From contig JAHHHA010000017.1 of assembly GCA_019359615.1 (NCBI GenBank), positions 1 to 64,000 on the forward strand: a stretch of DNA of 64,000 nt. The letters are read 5' to 3'. A program made the position numbers and the translations under genes. The notes beneath the pieces were generated by a model, which did not search any database, was not told the origin of the DNA, and saw only the letters and a program-made list of their open reading frames with translations. Positions 1 through 7,961 of this stretch are shown here, piece by piece; the stretch's first letter is position 1; every line of letters begins with the position of its first letter. This DNA is from Cyanosarcina radialis HA8281-LM2 (GTDB lineage Bacteria > Cyanobacteriota > Cyanobacteriia > Cyanobacteriales > CCAP-1448).

Positions 1-110
1 ATCCCCCAGCCCCTTCTCCCAAGCTTGGGAGAAGGGGAGAACGTGGAACTTTGGTCTTTCTTCCCCCTCTCCCACTGTTGGGAGAGGGGGATTGAGGGGG
101 TGAGGGCGAG
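1..110. repeat. Two CCCTCTCCC-type intergenic hairpins
   Basis: Two inverted repeats lie side by side, one with an AAGCTT centre (about 11-42) and one around 64-95, both rich in CCCTCTCCC and GGGAGAGGG. The same hairpin family recurs between genes across the window (near 2610, 30910, 36265, 44100, 48160, 55430 and 62260). It looks like a dispersed cyanobacterial intergenic repeat. Transcription could fold it, but no T-tract marks it as a terminator. Confidence 0.75.
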
Positions 111-240
111 ATGTGTATACACCGTAGGGTATGGGAGCGGGATCGTCCCTAAAATCCAAGATCGGATAACTGGAAATATTGCCTGTTAGTCGGGTTAAGA
201 TACAAAAGTTAACATTTTGCTCGAATCGCACTGAGTAACT

Positions 241-714
241 ATGGCAGTCAAAGTTGGAGATCTAGCTCCTGATTTCACTCTACCTTCTCAATCTGGCTCG
301 TCAGTTAGCCTGAGAGATTTTCGCGGCAAAAAGTCTGTAATTTTGTATTTCTACCCCAAAGACGATACTCCAGGGTGTACGGCAGAATCTTGTGCATTTC
401 GCGATCGCTATGAAGTTTTCCAGGAAGCAGGGGCCGAGGTGATTGGCATTAGCGGCGACTCTCCCGATTCTCACCAGCGATTTGCTAACAAGTATCAGCT
501 TCCCTTTACCCTGGTGAGCGATACGAACAACCAAGTTCGCAAGCTTTATGGCGTGCCAGCCACATTAGGGTTGCTTCCCGGTCGAGTGACCTATGCGATC
601 GATCCCCAAGGAGTTGTCCGGCATATATTCAACTCCCAATTTAACTTCCAAGGTCATGTAGAAGAAGCCCTTAAAACTCTGCGAGACATTCAGCAGTCGC
701 CAGCGGCTTCTTAA
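241..714 (+). CDS. bcp: Peroxiredoxin Q / bacterioferritin comigratory protein
   Basis: A 157-residue thiol peroxidase of the PrxQ/BCP group, which reduces hydrogen peroxide and organic hydroperoxides using thioredoxin. The active-site segment [15 protein letters not shown] places the peroxidatic cysteine at C46 and the resolving cysteine at C51, the five-residue spacing typical of PrxQ. The N-terminus [10 protein letters not shown] is the usual family start, there is no signal peptide, and the length is normal. The thioredoxin-fold protein encoded convergently just downstream could be a redox partner, but that is only inferred from proximity. Confidence 0.95.
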   Translation: MAVKVGDLAPDFTLPSQSGSSVSLRDFRGKKSVILYFYPKDDTPGCTAESCAFRDRYEVFQEAGAEVIGISGDSPDSHQRFANKYQLPFTLVSDTNNQVRKLYGVPATLGLLPGRVTYAIDPQGVVRHIFNSQFNFQGHVEEALKTLRDIQQSPAAS

Positions 715-775
715 GGGAGAAAGTGGGAGAGGGGAAGCAGGGGGAATTTTGAATCCATGCCCCATGCCCCATGCC

Positions 776-1090
776 CTATGCCCCATCCGCCAAGACTGCT
801 TGGAGTCGGCTTCTAAATTCTCCTTTGGGATGGCCGCCTTTGACCTCGCCTAAAATCTGAAATTCTCCTTGTGGGGAATCGCAGATAATGTAGGTCGGCC
901 ATCCCATCTCTGATTTGTCTGGATACTGAGTTAACAGAATCTGACGATACTGGCGGTAAGTAGCAGTATCTTGCATTTTCACATCAATAAACTTCAAACC
1001 CAGTTCTTCTGCCACCCTCTGGTCGTAGAAAGACATTTTGTGACAAATCCCGCACTCTTCTGAAGAAAATTTGATTACTGCTCGATCCAT
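776..1090 (-). CDS. Thioredoxin-like protein with CGIC site
   Basis: A 104-residue protein with a thioredoxin-fold pattern: a short beta strand (AVIKFSS), then ECGICHKM with a CxxC redox pair at C13 and C16, then a cis-proline-like GWPTYIIC segment near residue 65. It lacks the classical WCGPC, so it belongs to the thioredoxin-like proteins rather than housekeeping TrxA. No signal peptide is seen, so it is probably cytoplasmic. Its 3' end faces bcp across a 61-base gap. Its exact substrate cannot be told from sequence. Confidence 0.8.
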   Translation of the reverse strand: MDRAVIKFSSEECGICHKMSFYDQRVAEELGLKFIDVKMQDTATYRQYRQILLTQYPDKSEMGWPTYIICDSPQGEFQILGEVKGGHPKGEFRSRLQAVLADGA

Positions 1091-1326
1091 GATGTTTGCG
1101 ATCTCCGATCCTACGCTGGTGCTGCTTTTGTTTCAATAATATCGCCAAAGGCTAGATAAACGCCTCGCAGCTTGAGTTTAGAGTGCGATCTAGCGGCTCG
1201 ATGCCTGTTTTTCTTGATGTTTTTACAGTTCCATAGCAAAACAATTAGATTTTTTTCGATCGAACTGGAAACTTTGACGGATTTATATCAATCTAATTAA
1301 TAGAGGAAAGCAATGCCTAAAGAACT

Positions 1327-2496
1327 TTGGTTAAAAATAGTAGGAGTTGCTCAACAGTTGTGGCTACTGAAGATAATTCCCAACATCAAAAAGATAATTT
1401 TTCGATCGAGCTCGATTATGAGGGTGAAGCCGATGAGCTAATCAGTGAGCTTGAAGATCTAGAGTTAGACAACTTTGATGATGAAGATGATATAGCAGTA
1501 GTTTCCGATCTGTTTCAGCAGTTGTCTCAAGATAGTTATTCTCCTAATCTAGGAGACGAAGAAATTTGTTTGGCTGCCGCTACGGTTGAAAGAGAAAAAC
1601 CGCCCATACTCCCAAAAAACAAATATTTACCTTCCCCTGCTACCAATTTTCAGCCTCTGGCTTGGCAGTCTCTAGCCAAAAAGAGGCGCGAGATTTGGCC
1701 GGTTTTAGCAGGCACGGGAGTTTTAACTCTGGTAGTGTTAGGCTTCTTATTTGCAGCCCGCCGCCATCCCGAACCTTCAGTTACTATCTCGCCCCCACCA
1801 TCGCCAGGAACAGCGATGTTAACGGATGTTACTGTCGATCGAGTAAATTTCTCTAATTTCGATACCAAACAAGTGGTAGCCTTGGCTCAGGCAGATCTCC
1901 GTCAAGGAAATTTAAAGACGGCAACAGCAGCGGTGGAAGAACTGCTCGATCGCGATGCCTTGTCGGAAGCAGAGGTTGCTTTGGCTGTAGTTCCTCAACA
2001 GCTAGTCGATACGCCCGATATTAGCTTCCTTCGGGGTCGATTGGCGTGGCAACAATTTTCAACTGGGAGGAAGAAGTTCAGTTTAAATGATGCCCGCCGC
2101 TTCTGGGAAACCGCCGTAAAGAAGCAACCTCACACGCCCTTATACCTCAATGCCCTGGGTTTTGTCTACTATACTGAAGGGAAATTCGATCGAGCGATCG
2201 CTTTGTGGTTCGATGCCCTCTCGATTGGAGAGCAAAAGCTAGCTCAAAAAATCGATGCTGCTACTCAAAGAGATGTCCTCAATAGCTATGCAGGCATAGC
2301 CTTAGCGCTGTCGCAGTTATCTACCAAACAACCTGGCGATCGAGGGCAAAAGCTGTTACAAGAAGCTCTCAAACTGCGCCAAAAGGTAACAAAAGAGGCA
2401 GCGGCGAGTTTTCAGCCGGAAATACTCGAAAAGAACTGGATGTGGCCGAAAACTGCCGTTCGAGATTGGCAAGCATTCCTGGAGATCGAGAGGTAG
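1327..2496 (+). CDS. Single-pass membrane protein with TPR-like C-terminal half
   Basis: About 389 residues. The N-terminal ~110 residues are acidic and low in complexity (runs of D and E), one hydrophobic segment lies near residues 124-144 (PVLAGTGVLTLVVLGFLFAA), a proline-rich linker follows, and a helical C-terminal half contains TPR-like units (ALGFVYYTEGKFDRAIALW). The topology suggests a cytoplasmic acidic head and a TPR domain across the membrane. The start is doubtful: this frame begins with TTG at 1327 without a good ribosome site, whereas a GAGGAAAG-preceded ATG lies at 1313 in another frame. A one-base change in the A-run near 1333-1337 would join them. The family is seen in cyanobacteria, function unknown. 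Confidence 0.7.
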   Translation: MVKNSRSCSTVVATEDNSQHQKDNFSIELDYEGEADELISELEDLELDNFDDEDDIAVVSDLFQQLSQDSYSPNLGDEEICLAAATVEREKPPILPKNKYLPSPATNFQPLAWQSLAKKRREIWPVLAGTGVLTLVVLGFLFAARRHPEPSVTISPPPSPGTAMLTDVTVDRVNFSNFDTKQVVALAQADLRQGNLKTATAAVEELLDRDALSEAEVALAVVPQQLVDTPDISFLRGRLAWQQFSTGRKKFSLNDARRFWETAVKKQPHTPLYLNALGFVYYTEGKFDRAIALWFDALSIGEQKLAQKIDAATQRDVLNSYAGIALALSQLSTKQPGDRGQKLLQEALKLRQKVTKEAAASFQPEILEKNWMWPKTAVRDWQAFLEIER

Positions 2497-2509
2497 CAAA
2501 ATATCCTGG

Positions 2510-2537
2510 GTAGGGGCGCAATGCATTGCGCCCCTAC
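2510..2537. repeat. 28-bp perfect palindrome
   Basis: A perfect inverted repeat with 14-bp arms, GTAGGGGCGCAATG and its complement, lies just after the TPR gene. It is a dispersed palindrome rather than a T-tailed terminator, although it could act as a transcript-end hairpin. Confidence 0.8.
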
Positions 2538-2553
2538 AGTAAATTTATATGTA

Positions 2554-2673
2554 ATACCAAATCCGCTTAGCAAAACCAGGTTTCTACTGACACCCCTCTG
2601 GCTCCCCTCTCCTTGCAGGAGAGGGGCTGGGGGTGAGGTCGGAATTGGCGTGTATGAGAACCGGATTTGATAT
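2554..2673. mobile_element. MITE-like element, ATACCAAATCCG family, copy 1
   Basis: A 120-bp element without coding capacity. It begins ATACCAAATCCGC and ends CGGATTTGATAT, which are near-perfect terminal inverted repeats. Its middle carries a CCCTCTCC...GGAGAGGGG stem. The same ends and layout recur at 44052-44170, and more degenerate at 48116-48223 and near 55390-55625. The repeated ends suggest a non-autonomous element moved by a transposase supplied elsewhere. Confidence 0.65.
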
Positions 2674-2708
2674 AACAGGTATTTAGCAAAATGGTATGAC
2701 AACAAACG

Positions 2709-3491
2709 ATGAAGCGATACATTCGAGTTTTAAAACTATTTTGGAGTGCCGCGATCGCGGCAGAATTAGAGTACCGATTTAACTTTGTGCTGGCAACTTT
2801 CAGCAGCTTAGGAAATTTGGCTGGTAGCTTATTTGGAGTTTCGTTATTCTACCGCAATGGCTATACTTTCTCTGGCTGGAAGTGGGAAGAAGCTTTGGTA
2901 GTATTGGGAGTTTTTACTATCTTGCAAGGCTTTTCTGCTACTTTTCTCGTTCCCAATCTCAACCGAATTGTCGATCGCATTCAGCAAGGAACTTTAGACT
3001 TTGTACTTTTAAAACCGATCGACAGTCAATTTTGGCTTTCTACTAACACTATTTCACCGTGGGGATTGCCAGACTTGTTGTTTGGCTTGGGACTGATTGG
3101 CTATGCTGGCCGACAACTCAACTTAACTGCAACCGACTATCTTGCCAGTGCAGTTCCACTCTTATTCGGTTGTATCAGCCTCTATAGTCTGTGGTTCATG
3201 TTAGGAGCTACTAGCGTTTGGTTTGTAAAAATCTATAATGTCACAGAGGTTCTACGAGGTTTGTTAGAAGCTGGCAGATATCCCATGGTGGCTTATCCTG
3301 CTGCTTACCGATTCTTTTTCACTTTTGTCGTACCTGTAGCTTTCTTAACCACTGTCCCCGCCGAAGCCATGCTGAATCGAGTAGAATTTGGCTGGATAAT
3401 AGGTGCTGCTATTTTAGCTTTTGTCTTGTTGGTAATTTCGGCGCTGTTTTGGCGATTTGCTTTGCGATTTTACACCAGCGCCTCTAGTTAA
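2709..3491 (+). CDS. ABC-2 type transporter permease (DUF990-like)
   Basis: A 260-residue integral membrane protein with about six hydrophobic segments, resembling the ABC-2 permeases found in cyanobacteria next to, or working with, a separate ATPase. Recognisable features are the N-terminal amphipathic stretch before the first membrane segment, and the loop NRIVDRIQQGTLDFVLLKPI, typical of this permease group. No ATP-binding subunit is encoded nearby, so the partner must lie elsewhere. Substrate unknown. The ATG sits 35 bases after a MITE-like repeat, which may have displaced the native promoter. Confidence 0.8.
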   Translation: MKRYIRVLKLFWSAAIAAELEYRFNFVLATFSSLGNLAGSLFGVSLFYRNGYTFSGWKWEEALVVLGVFTILQGFSATFLVPNLNRIVDRIQQGTLDFVLLKPIDSQFWLSTNTISPWGLPDLLFGLGLIGYAGRQLNLTATDYLASAVPLLFGCISLYSLWFMLGATSVWFVKIYNVTEVLRGLLEAGRYPMVAYPAAYRFFFTFVVPVAFLTTVPAEAMLNRVEFGWIIGAAILAFVLLVISALFWRFALRFYTSASS

Positions 3492-3506
3492 TTCAGGAGA
3501 GAAACT

Positions 3507-4106
3507 ATGCAACTCCAGGAAAAAGCTTACTACACACCAGAAGAATATTTAGAACTAGAGAAAGCTGCAAATTACCGAAGCGAATATTATCAGGGTGAAA
3601 TATTCCCTATGTCAGGTGGAACGCCAAATCATAATCGGATAACAGGCAACCTTTATGCTGCTCTCAATTTTGCTTTCAAAGGGCAACCCTATGATGTATT
3701 TGTAAGCGATATGCGCTTGTGGATACCGGAGCATCGCTTATATACTTATCCTGATGTGATGGTAGTCGCAGGTAAATTAGAGTATGCCTTAGGACGTAAA
3801 GAGACTATTACTAACCCGATCGCGATCGCCGAAGTTTTATCGACATCTACACAAAAATATGACAGAGTAGGAAAATTCAAACTATATCGATCGATTCCCA
3901 CTTTAACCGAATATATTCTCGTTTCTCAAACAGAAATCTACGTCGAACAATATACAAAAAAAGAGAATAATAAATGGTTATTTGCTGAATACGAAGGTGA
4001 GAATATCGAACTAACATTAAACTGTGTTTCTTTTAAAATATCTCTAATAGAGCTTTACGACAAAGTTGAATTTGAATCTGAAATTTCAGAAACACAGAAT
4101 AATTAA
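3507..4106 (+). CDS. Uma2 family endonuclease (DUF820)
   Basis: A 199-residue PD-(D/E)xK-fold protein of the Uma2/DUF820 family, greatly expanded in cyanobacteria. It starts YYTPEEYLELEKAANYRSEY, then GEIFPMSGGTPNHN, a strand LYTYPDVMVV carrying the acidic metal ligand, and IAIAEVLSTST with the downstream E. It is a close paralogue of the gene at 37429-38016. A GGAGAG ribosome site precedes the ATG. It lies 15 bases after the permease gene and may be cotranscribed with it. The physiological role of this family is not established. Confidence 0.9.
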   Translation: MQLQEKAYYTPEEYLELEKAANYRSEYYQGEIFPMSGGTPNHNRITGNLYAALNFAFKGQPYDVFVSDMRLWIPEHRLYTYPDVMVVAGKLEYALGRKETITNPIAIAEVLSTSTQKYDRVGKFKLYRSIPTLTEYILVSQTEIYVEQYTKKENNKWLFAEYEGENIELTLNCVSFKISLIELYDKVEFESEISETQNN

Positions 4107-4178
4107 GTTTAGCTGGCTAGACTTAATTCGTAATGGAGGGCTAAAACTTCATTGGGTTCAAGCACAGCCATTGCATAC

Positions 4179-4201
4179 AGGCATTGGATGCCTTCTTTTT
4201 T
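4179..4201 (+). terminator. Possible intrinsic terminator after Uma2
   Basis: A short stem AGGCAT/ATGCCT with a three-base loop is followed by TCTTTTTTC. The stem is only six pairs, so it is weak, but its position between the convergent Uma2 and hisC stop codons fits a terminator for the plus-strand gene. Confidence 0.4.
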
Positions 4202-5269
4202 CTATTCGATATTACTGTTGTTCGACAAACTAACTAACGCTTCTATCAAAATTTGATTTTGCTCGTCTGTACCCACCGAGATCCGCAGCTTATCTTCTAA
4301 TCCGGGTTGTTTAAAGTAGCGAACTAAAATTCCTCGTTCTTTCAACTTTAAGTAAAGAAACTCTGCATTTGCTGTTGAGGGAGTTGCTAGAACAAAGTTA
4401 GCCTGAGAGTCCAGCACTATAAACCCTAAATTCTTTAGGTCGGTCGTTAGCTGGGCGCGAGACGCTTTAACTTTTTCGGCACAAGCATTCTTATACTCTC
4501 GATCGCGTATTGCCGCCGTACCCAAAGCAATTGCGATCGCGTCAATATTGTAGCTATCTTTGACTTTGAAGAGTCCAGCTAGCAGTTTGGGATTGGCGAT
4601 GCCAAAGCCCATGCGCAAACCTGCCAGGGAATAACCTTTGGATAGGGTGCGCAAAACAATGACATTCTCAAACTCCCTGACCAGCGGTAGCGCCGAAGAT
4701 TCAGCAAAGTCAACATAAGCCTCATCTATTACTACTATCCCCGACACTCCTCGTGCTAGTTGCCGCAGATCGTCGAGAGGCACGGTATGGCCCGAAGGAC
4801 TATTGGGAGAAGCAATAAACGTAACGGCCCCATTAGTGGCAATGAGTTCTTCGATGGGCAGTTGAAAGCTATCTGAGTAAGGAATTTCAACAACTGCTGC
4901 TGGTTGCATCGCCGATAGAGTGCGATACAACACATAAGTCGGCATAGGATACACGACTGGGCGATCGCTTCCTTCAGCGCAGCAGCGGACTAATATATTG
5001 AGCAAATCGTCGCTGCCATTACCAACAATTATCCAATCGGCAGGCACTTCTAGCGCCTCGCTTATCGCTTGACAAAACTCCCTGGCAAAGGGATCGGGAT
5101 AGCGCCTGAGACGATCGCCATCTAAATTTCGCAGAACTTCCATCACCTTTGGGGAAGGCGGATAGGGATTTTCATTGGTGTTGAGTTTAATGATTTTGCT
5201 TCCTGGCTGTGGTTGTTCGCCAGGAACGTAGCCAGTCATGGCATCGATAGCAGGACGGAAGTAACTCAT
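4202..5269 (-). CDS. hisC: Histidinol-phosphate aminotransferase
   Basis: A 355-residue PLP-dependent fold-type I aminotransferase that converts imidazole acetol phosphate and glutamate to histidinol phosphate in histidine biosynthesis. Visible landmarks are LNTNENPYPPSP near residue 30, the PLP-binding GNGSDD near 83, SPNSPSG near 154-160, VIDEAYVDF near 180, and the Schiff-base lysine in LSKGYSLAGLRMG (K211). Length is normal. It is followed by the accessory island upstream, and a 42-bp repeated promoter-like cassette lies 34 bases before its ATG. Cyanobacteria often carry more than one HisC-like protein, so the exact in vivo substrate is inferred. Confidence 0.93.
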   Translation of the reverse strand: MSYFRPAIDAMTGYVPGEQPQPGSKIIKLNTNENPYPPSPKVMEVLRNLDGDRLRRYPDPFAREFCQAISEALEVPADWIIVGNGSDDLLNILVRCCAEGSDRPVVYPMPTYVLYRTLSAMQPAAVVEIPYSDSFQLPIEELIATNGAVTFIASPNSPSGHTVPLDDLRQLARGVSGIVVIDEAYVDFAESSALPLVREFENVIVLRTLSKGYSLAGLRMGFGIANPKLLAGLFKVKDSYNIDAIAIALGTAAIRDREYKNACAEKVKASRAQLTTDLKNLGFIVLDSQANFVLATPSTANAEFLYLKLKERGILVRYFKQPGLEDKLRISVGTDEQNQILIEALVSLSNNSNIE

Positions 5270-5302
5270 AGTAAATCGAGAGAAATCGTGTCAAGCCTTG
5301 GA

Positions 5303-5344
5303 GGATCTTAGCCCAAGTTTGGGCTTACTGGTATTGGCGATCGC
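5303..5344 (-). promoter_or_regulatory. Repeated promoter-like cassette, copy R1 (before hisC)
   Basis: A 42-bp sequence beginning GGATCTTAGCCCAAGTTTG and ending GGCGATCGC is shared with R2 (5985-6026) and R3 (7967-8008). In this copy AGCCCAA and TTGGGCT form a 7-bp inverted repeat. Read on the minus strand it ends with TAAGAT, a plausible -10 box, about 34 bases before hisC. All three copies sit directly before a minus-strand gene, which suggests a shared promoter or regulator site. Confidence 0.5.
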
Positions 5345-5376
5345 TTTTTAGGAGGAAATGCGATCGCACTGACTTT

Positions 5377-5676
5377 TTAGTTGGACTCTTCAAACAGAGA
5401 AGGAAAGTTACAACGACCGCTTACCACGCGCAGAATTTCCACCCCATCATCCAACACTCTGTAAAAAATCACGTAGCCTTGAAGGGGTAATCCTCGTAAG
5501 TCGGCACGGATTTCTGCATAGCTTTTACCGCTATTCGGAAAGTCAATCAGTTGTTGACACTTACGGTTAAATACACGAAAAAACTCTTCACCCGCTTCCA
5601 AACTATTTTTGGCAAAATAGTCAGCAATTTGATTGAGATCTCGACTAGCAAGAATATTGATGAGGTAGCGACTCAT
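5377..5676 (-). CDS. ParE/RelE-family toxin
   Basis: A 99-residue toxin of the RelE/ParE fold: N-terminal strand YLINILASRDLNQIADYFAKNS, a central helix pair, and the C-terminal strands GYVIFYRVLDDGVEILRVVSGRCNF, characteristic of ParE-like proteins. It starts two bases after the stop of its cognate antitoxin gene, so the pair is translationally coupled. ParE proteins poison gyrase whereas RelE cuts ribosomal mRNA. The antitoxin type favours ParE, but the activity is not proven by sequence. Confidence 0.87.
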   Translation of the reverse strand: MSRYLINILASRDLNQIADYFAKNSLEAGEEFFRVFNRKCQQLIDFPNSGKSYAEIRADLRGLPLQGYVIFYRVLDDGVEILRVVSGRCNFPSLFEESN

Positions 5677-5678
5677 AC

Positions 5679-5939
5679 TTATCCCCGTCTTGCTTGCTGG
5701 AACCGCTCTATAATTTGGTTGACAAAGGTTTCGCCATCAATGGGTGACGTATGTTCTGAAGCTGAAATAGCTGCGTCAATTTTTTCTCGCACTTCTTCAA
5801 CCCATTCAGCATCGGCGCGATCGTATTCATCCAGCAACCGCAGGGCAATTTCTAATACTTCCTCTGCGGAGCGATATTTTCCAGTTTGGAGTTTGGTTTG
5901 AATTAAGCGTTCTTGGTCGGGAGTGAGGCTAATGCTCAT
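5679..5939 (-). CDS. ParD-like antitoxin
   Basis: An 86-residue antitoxin with the ParD pattern: N-terminal MSISLTPDQERLIQTKLQTG, a ribbon-helix-helix segment with YRSAEEVLEIALRLLDEYD near residues 22-40, then a long acidic helix expected to wrap the toxin. It probably also binds its own promoter as a dimer. Cassette R2 lies 45 bases upstream and may carry the promoter. First gene of the two-gene unit with the ParE-like toxin. Confidence 0.87.
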   Translation of the reverse strand: MSISLTPDQERLIQTKLQTGKYRSAEEVLEIALRLLDEYDRADAEWVEEVREKIDAAISASEHTSPIDGETFVNQIIERFQQARRG

Positions 5940-5984
5940 AGGAGTTTTTTAAGCTGTCTACACGCTAATTTGAACCTTCTTGAA

Positions 5985-6026
5985 CGATCTTAGCCTAAGT
6001 TTGAGATAAGTGGTATTAGCGATCGC
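5985..6026 (-). promoter_or_regulatory. Repeated promoter-like cassette, copy R2 (before parD)
   Basis: Second copy of the 42-bp cassette, beginning CGATCTTAGCCTAAGTTTG and ending AGCGATCGC. It has several substitutions relative to R1 and R3 but keeps the TAAGAT box on the minus strand. Its GCGATCGC end overlaps the start of a gltB-like fragment, so the cassette and that fragment are joined exactly at a HIP1 octamer. Confidence 0.5.
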
Positions 6027-6038
6027 AGTGCAATTCAA

Positions 6039-6050
<12 letters not shown>
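6019..6050 (-). pseudogene. gltB-like fragment A
   Basis: Thirty-two bases starting at GCGATCGC match the resident gltB (10878-10909) at 29 positions. In the gltB frame they read KELIELHCDR against [10 protein letters not shown]. The homology stops abruptly inside the last codons of the BrnT-partner antitoxin gene, which appears to have taken its stop codon from this segment. The short length leaves some doubt, but the octamer boundary matches fragment B. Confidence 0.5.
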
Positions 6051-6534
<484 letters not shown>

Positions 6535-6577
6535 TTATTCAAGATGGTTCTGGCTCTAGACGAACCCATGCGATCGC
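6535..6577 (-). pseudogene. gltB-like fragment B
   Basis: Forty-three bases from the brnT start codon to a GCGATCGC octamer resemble the gltB tail around 10842-10884 and its duplicate at 9968-10010, with about six to eight differences. In the gltB frame the segment reads DRMGSSRARTILN against [13 protein letters not shown]. Fragments A and B abut each other in real gltB at this same octamer, but here they are separated by the brnT module and lie in swapped order. Confidence 0.5.
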
Positions 6578-6582
6578 TCGTC

Positions 6583-6750
6583 TCATTTCGAGCTTAGGCT
6601 GCGTTTTGATGACAAGTTGACGATTTTCCTACCGCTTTCGGCTTGTCTTTTCTGCCAGTCAGCAAACATGGCATCTAAGTTGTAGTTAAATGACTTGGCG
6701 TGTTCTTCGCGAATTTTATGAATTTCATCGAGAATCTCATTTTGACACAT
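6583..6750 (-). CDS. Small conserved protein, antitoxin-like
   Basis: A 55-residue ORF starting MCQNEILDEIHKIREEHAKS and continuing with FNYNLDAMFADWQKRQAESGRKIVNL. The helical N-terminus followed by a basic tail resembles short cyanobacterial proteins often found among toxin-antitoxin genes. It lies between brnT and the DUF6887 gene. No toxin is directly coupled to it here, so an orphan antitoxin or regulator is only a guess. It is shorter than common gene-calling cutoffs and easily missed. Confidence 0.6.
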   Translation of the reverse strand: MCQNEILDEIHKIREEHAKSFNYNLDAMFADWQKRQAESGRKIVNLSSKRSLSSK

Positions 6751-6842
6751 GGCTCAATCTCCTCGTCATAGCGATCGCAGCATTGATGTAGCTGAAGATT
6801 TCGCCCTTGTTGCCGATCGCTTCTAGTTCGATGGTTTCTTCT
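6737..6842 (-). pseudogene. 3' fragment of the LTPEE small-protein family
   Basis: Bases 6767-6842 match the C-terminal half of the intact 78-residue gene at 9024-9260. They read EETIELEAIG, then a changed NKG, then EIFSYINAAIA, before running on into the 55-residue ORF. No start codon or N-terminal half is present. It is the fourth copy of this family in the island. Confidence 0.6.
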
Positions 6843-6846
6843 AATG

Positions 6847-7059
6847 CTACTCAGTTCTTTTCAGCTTATCAGCAAAAATAGCTTGTACTTCACTTTCTGG
6901 ATCGCTAAGGTCGAAAGGATAGGGTTGATAGGGAGCATTTGGATCGCGACGGCTCATAATTACTTCCAACGCTGCCCGGAATGCCCGATCGTCATTTCTA
7001 TGTGCTGAAATATACTCTTTGAGTTCAGCGTTAGTCATTTGATGTAGGTCTGGTGTCAT
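6847..7059 (-). CDS. DUF6887-like protein
   Basis: A 70-residue protein starting MTPDLHQMTNAELKEYISAH, then a conserved FRAALEVIMSRRDPNAPYQP motif and an acidic, helical end. It matches the small cyanobacterial family I know as DUF6887, usually encoded right after a DUF6888 gene. The chosen ATG (7057-7059) overlaps the stop of the upstream gene in an ATGA arrangement, which supports it over the longer frame from 7074. The function is unknown. Pairing and location suggest a toxin-antitoxin-like or phage-defence role, but this is not shown. Confidence 0.75.
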   Translation of the reverse strand: MTPDLHQMTNAELKEYISAHRNDDRAFRAALEVIMSRRDPNAPYQPYPFDLSDPESEVQAIFADKLKRTE

Positions 7060-7238
7060 AGAACAAAATCCCAATTTCCATCCTCTTTTATTATCAACGC
7101 AATTTCGTTAGCCGTCCCAGCTTGGATGTAAATTGTTTTTAGCGTCTGGTCGTAACGAAAAACCTGGATCGGTTGGTACAGGTTGGACAATAACTGACAA
7201 ATAAATATCGCTGTATTTGATTGTTGCTGTGTTGGCAA
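7056..7238 (-). CDS. DUF6888-like protein, TTG start
   Basis: A 60-residue protein with the DUF6888 pattern: PTQQQSNTAIFICQLLSNLY, then QPIQVFRYDQTLKTIYIQAG and a C-terminal EDGNWDFVL. The family usually begins with MPT. Here the matching codon is TTG at 7236-7238, with a strong GAGGGG ribosome site eight bases upstream, so a TTG start is preferred over the longer frame from 7277. It is translationally coupled to the DUF6887 gene by a 4-bp overlap. Confidence 0.72.
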   Translation of the reverse strand: MPTQQQSNTAIFICQLLSNLYQPIQVFRYDQTLKTIYIQAGTANEIALIIKEDGNWDFVL

Positions 7239-7308
7239 GCTACACCCCTCAAAAACACCTTGAATGTAGCGTACCAAAAGTCATGTATCTATCTTCATAG
7301 CGATCGCA

Positions 7309-7707
7309 CTACCAAACAATGGCTACTAAACCTGATGCAGTAATATTTTGGTCGCAAGTCAATAATCTCACCGTTTCGCCTTGACTGATTAAAACGATCG
7401 CTGTAGCTACAATTTGGCGATCGTGCATTTCAGTAATTGGAGATAAACTTAAAGTCTGCTCGATGACAACTCGATCGAGGGGATAAATAACCACGCGAGG
7501 ATCGGCATTTATAGCATTAAGCAAATCTGTTACCGATGGAATCGATGTTTTACCGCGTTCGACAATCCAAGCGGCCTCAGCTAAAACTATTGCAGGTAGT
7601 ATTAACTGGCTAGATGGATCGGAAAGAATCTGTAATGCGATCGCTCCTAAACGTGGGTTGCCTTCGAGAAACCAGATGAGGGCATGGGTATCGACAACAT
7701 ACTTCAT
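7309..7707 (-). CDS. PIN-domain toxin (VapC-like)
   Basis: A 132-residue PIN-domain ribonuclease with the four expected acidic positions: D6 in VVDTHALIWF, E44 in LAEAAW, D96 in MHDRQIVATA, and D119 in LLTCDQNI. Length and motif order are typical of VapC toxins, which cut tRNA or other RNA. The gene follows its antitoxin with a six-base gap. All catalytic residues are intact, so the toxin is probably functional. Confidence 0.92.
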   Translation of the reverse strand: MKYVVDTHALIWFLEGNPRLGAIALQILSDPSSQLILPAIVLAEAAWIVERGKTSIPSVTDLLNAINADPRVVIYPLDRVVIEQTLSLSPITEMHDRQIVATAIVLISQGETVRLLTCDQNITASGLVAIVW

Positions 7708-7713
7708 GCCGCA

Positions 7714-7947
7714 CTACGACCAATTCAAGTTGTTGTCAGGATCGCCGTGGAATTCAGCCACTCGAAAATCATCTTCTGTCGATCGCTGGGAATTAGCAAA
7801 CATCCCAAAGCGCATGATTTGTTCCGGTTGTTGGGGTAATTTAGTTTCTAAGAAAGTCACAATGACGCGACCTTCTGCTATTCCCACAGGCGATTCAACT
7901 AGTTGAATTTTGCCATTTTGATAAATGCCTTCAATTGTTTGCAACAT
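7714..7947 (-). CDS. Antitoxin of the PIN toxin (AF2212/DUF104-like)
   Basis: A 77-residue protein beginning MLQTIEGIYQNGKIQLVESP, followed by GRVIVTFLE. This short beta-rich head is typical of the AF2212-like/DUF104 antitoxins that pair with PIN toxins, and the remainder is a flexible, charged tail. The ATG at 7945-7947 is preferred because GAGGAGGT lies just upstream. The frame could extend 18 bases further. The promoter probably lies in cassette R3. Confidence 0.82.
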   Translation of the reverse strand: MLQTIEGIYQNGKIQLVESPVGIAEGRVIVTFLETKLPQQPEQIMRFGMFANSQRSTEDDFRVAEFHGDPDNNLNWS

Positions 7948-7961
7948 TGCTTTCGACCTCC

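Noticed and set aside
4107..4178. Minus-strand frame reading AMAVLEPNEVLALHYELSLA
   Set aside because: It looks protein-like for about 20 residues, perhaps a gene tail, but it is too short to assign and overlaps the terminator region.
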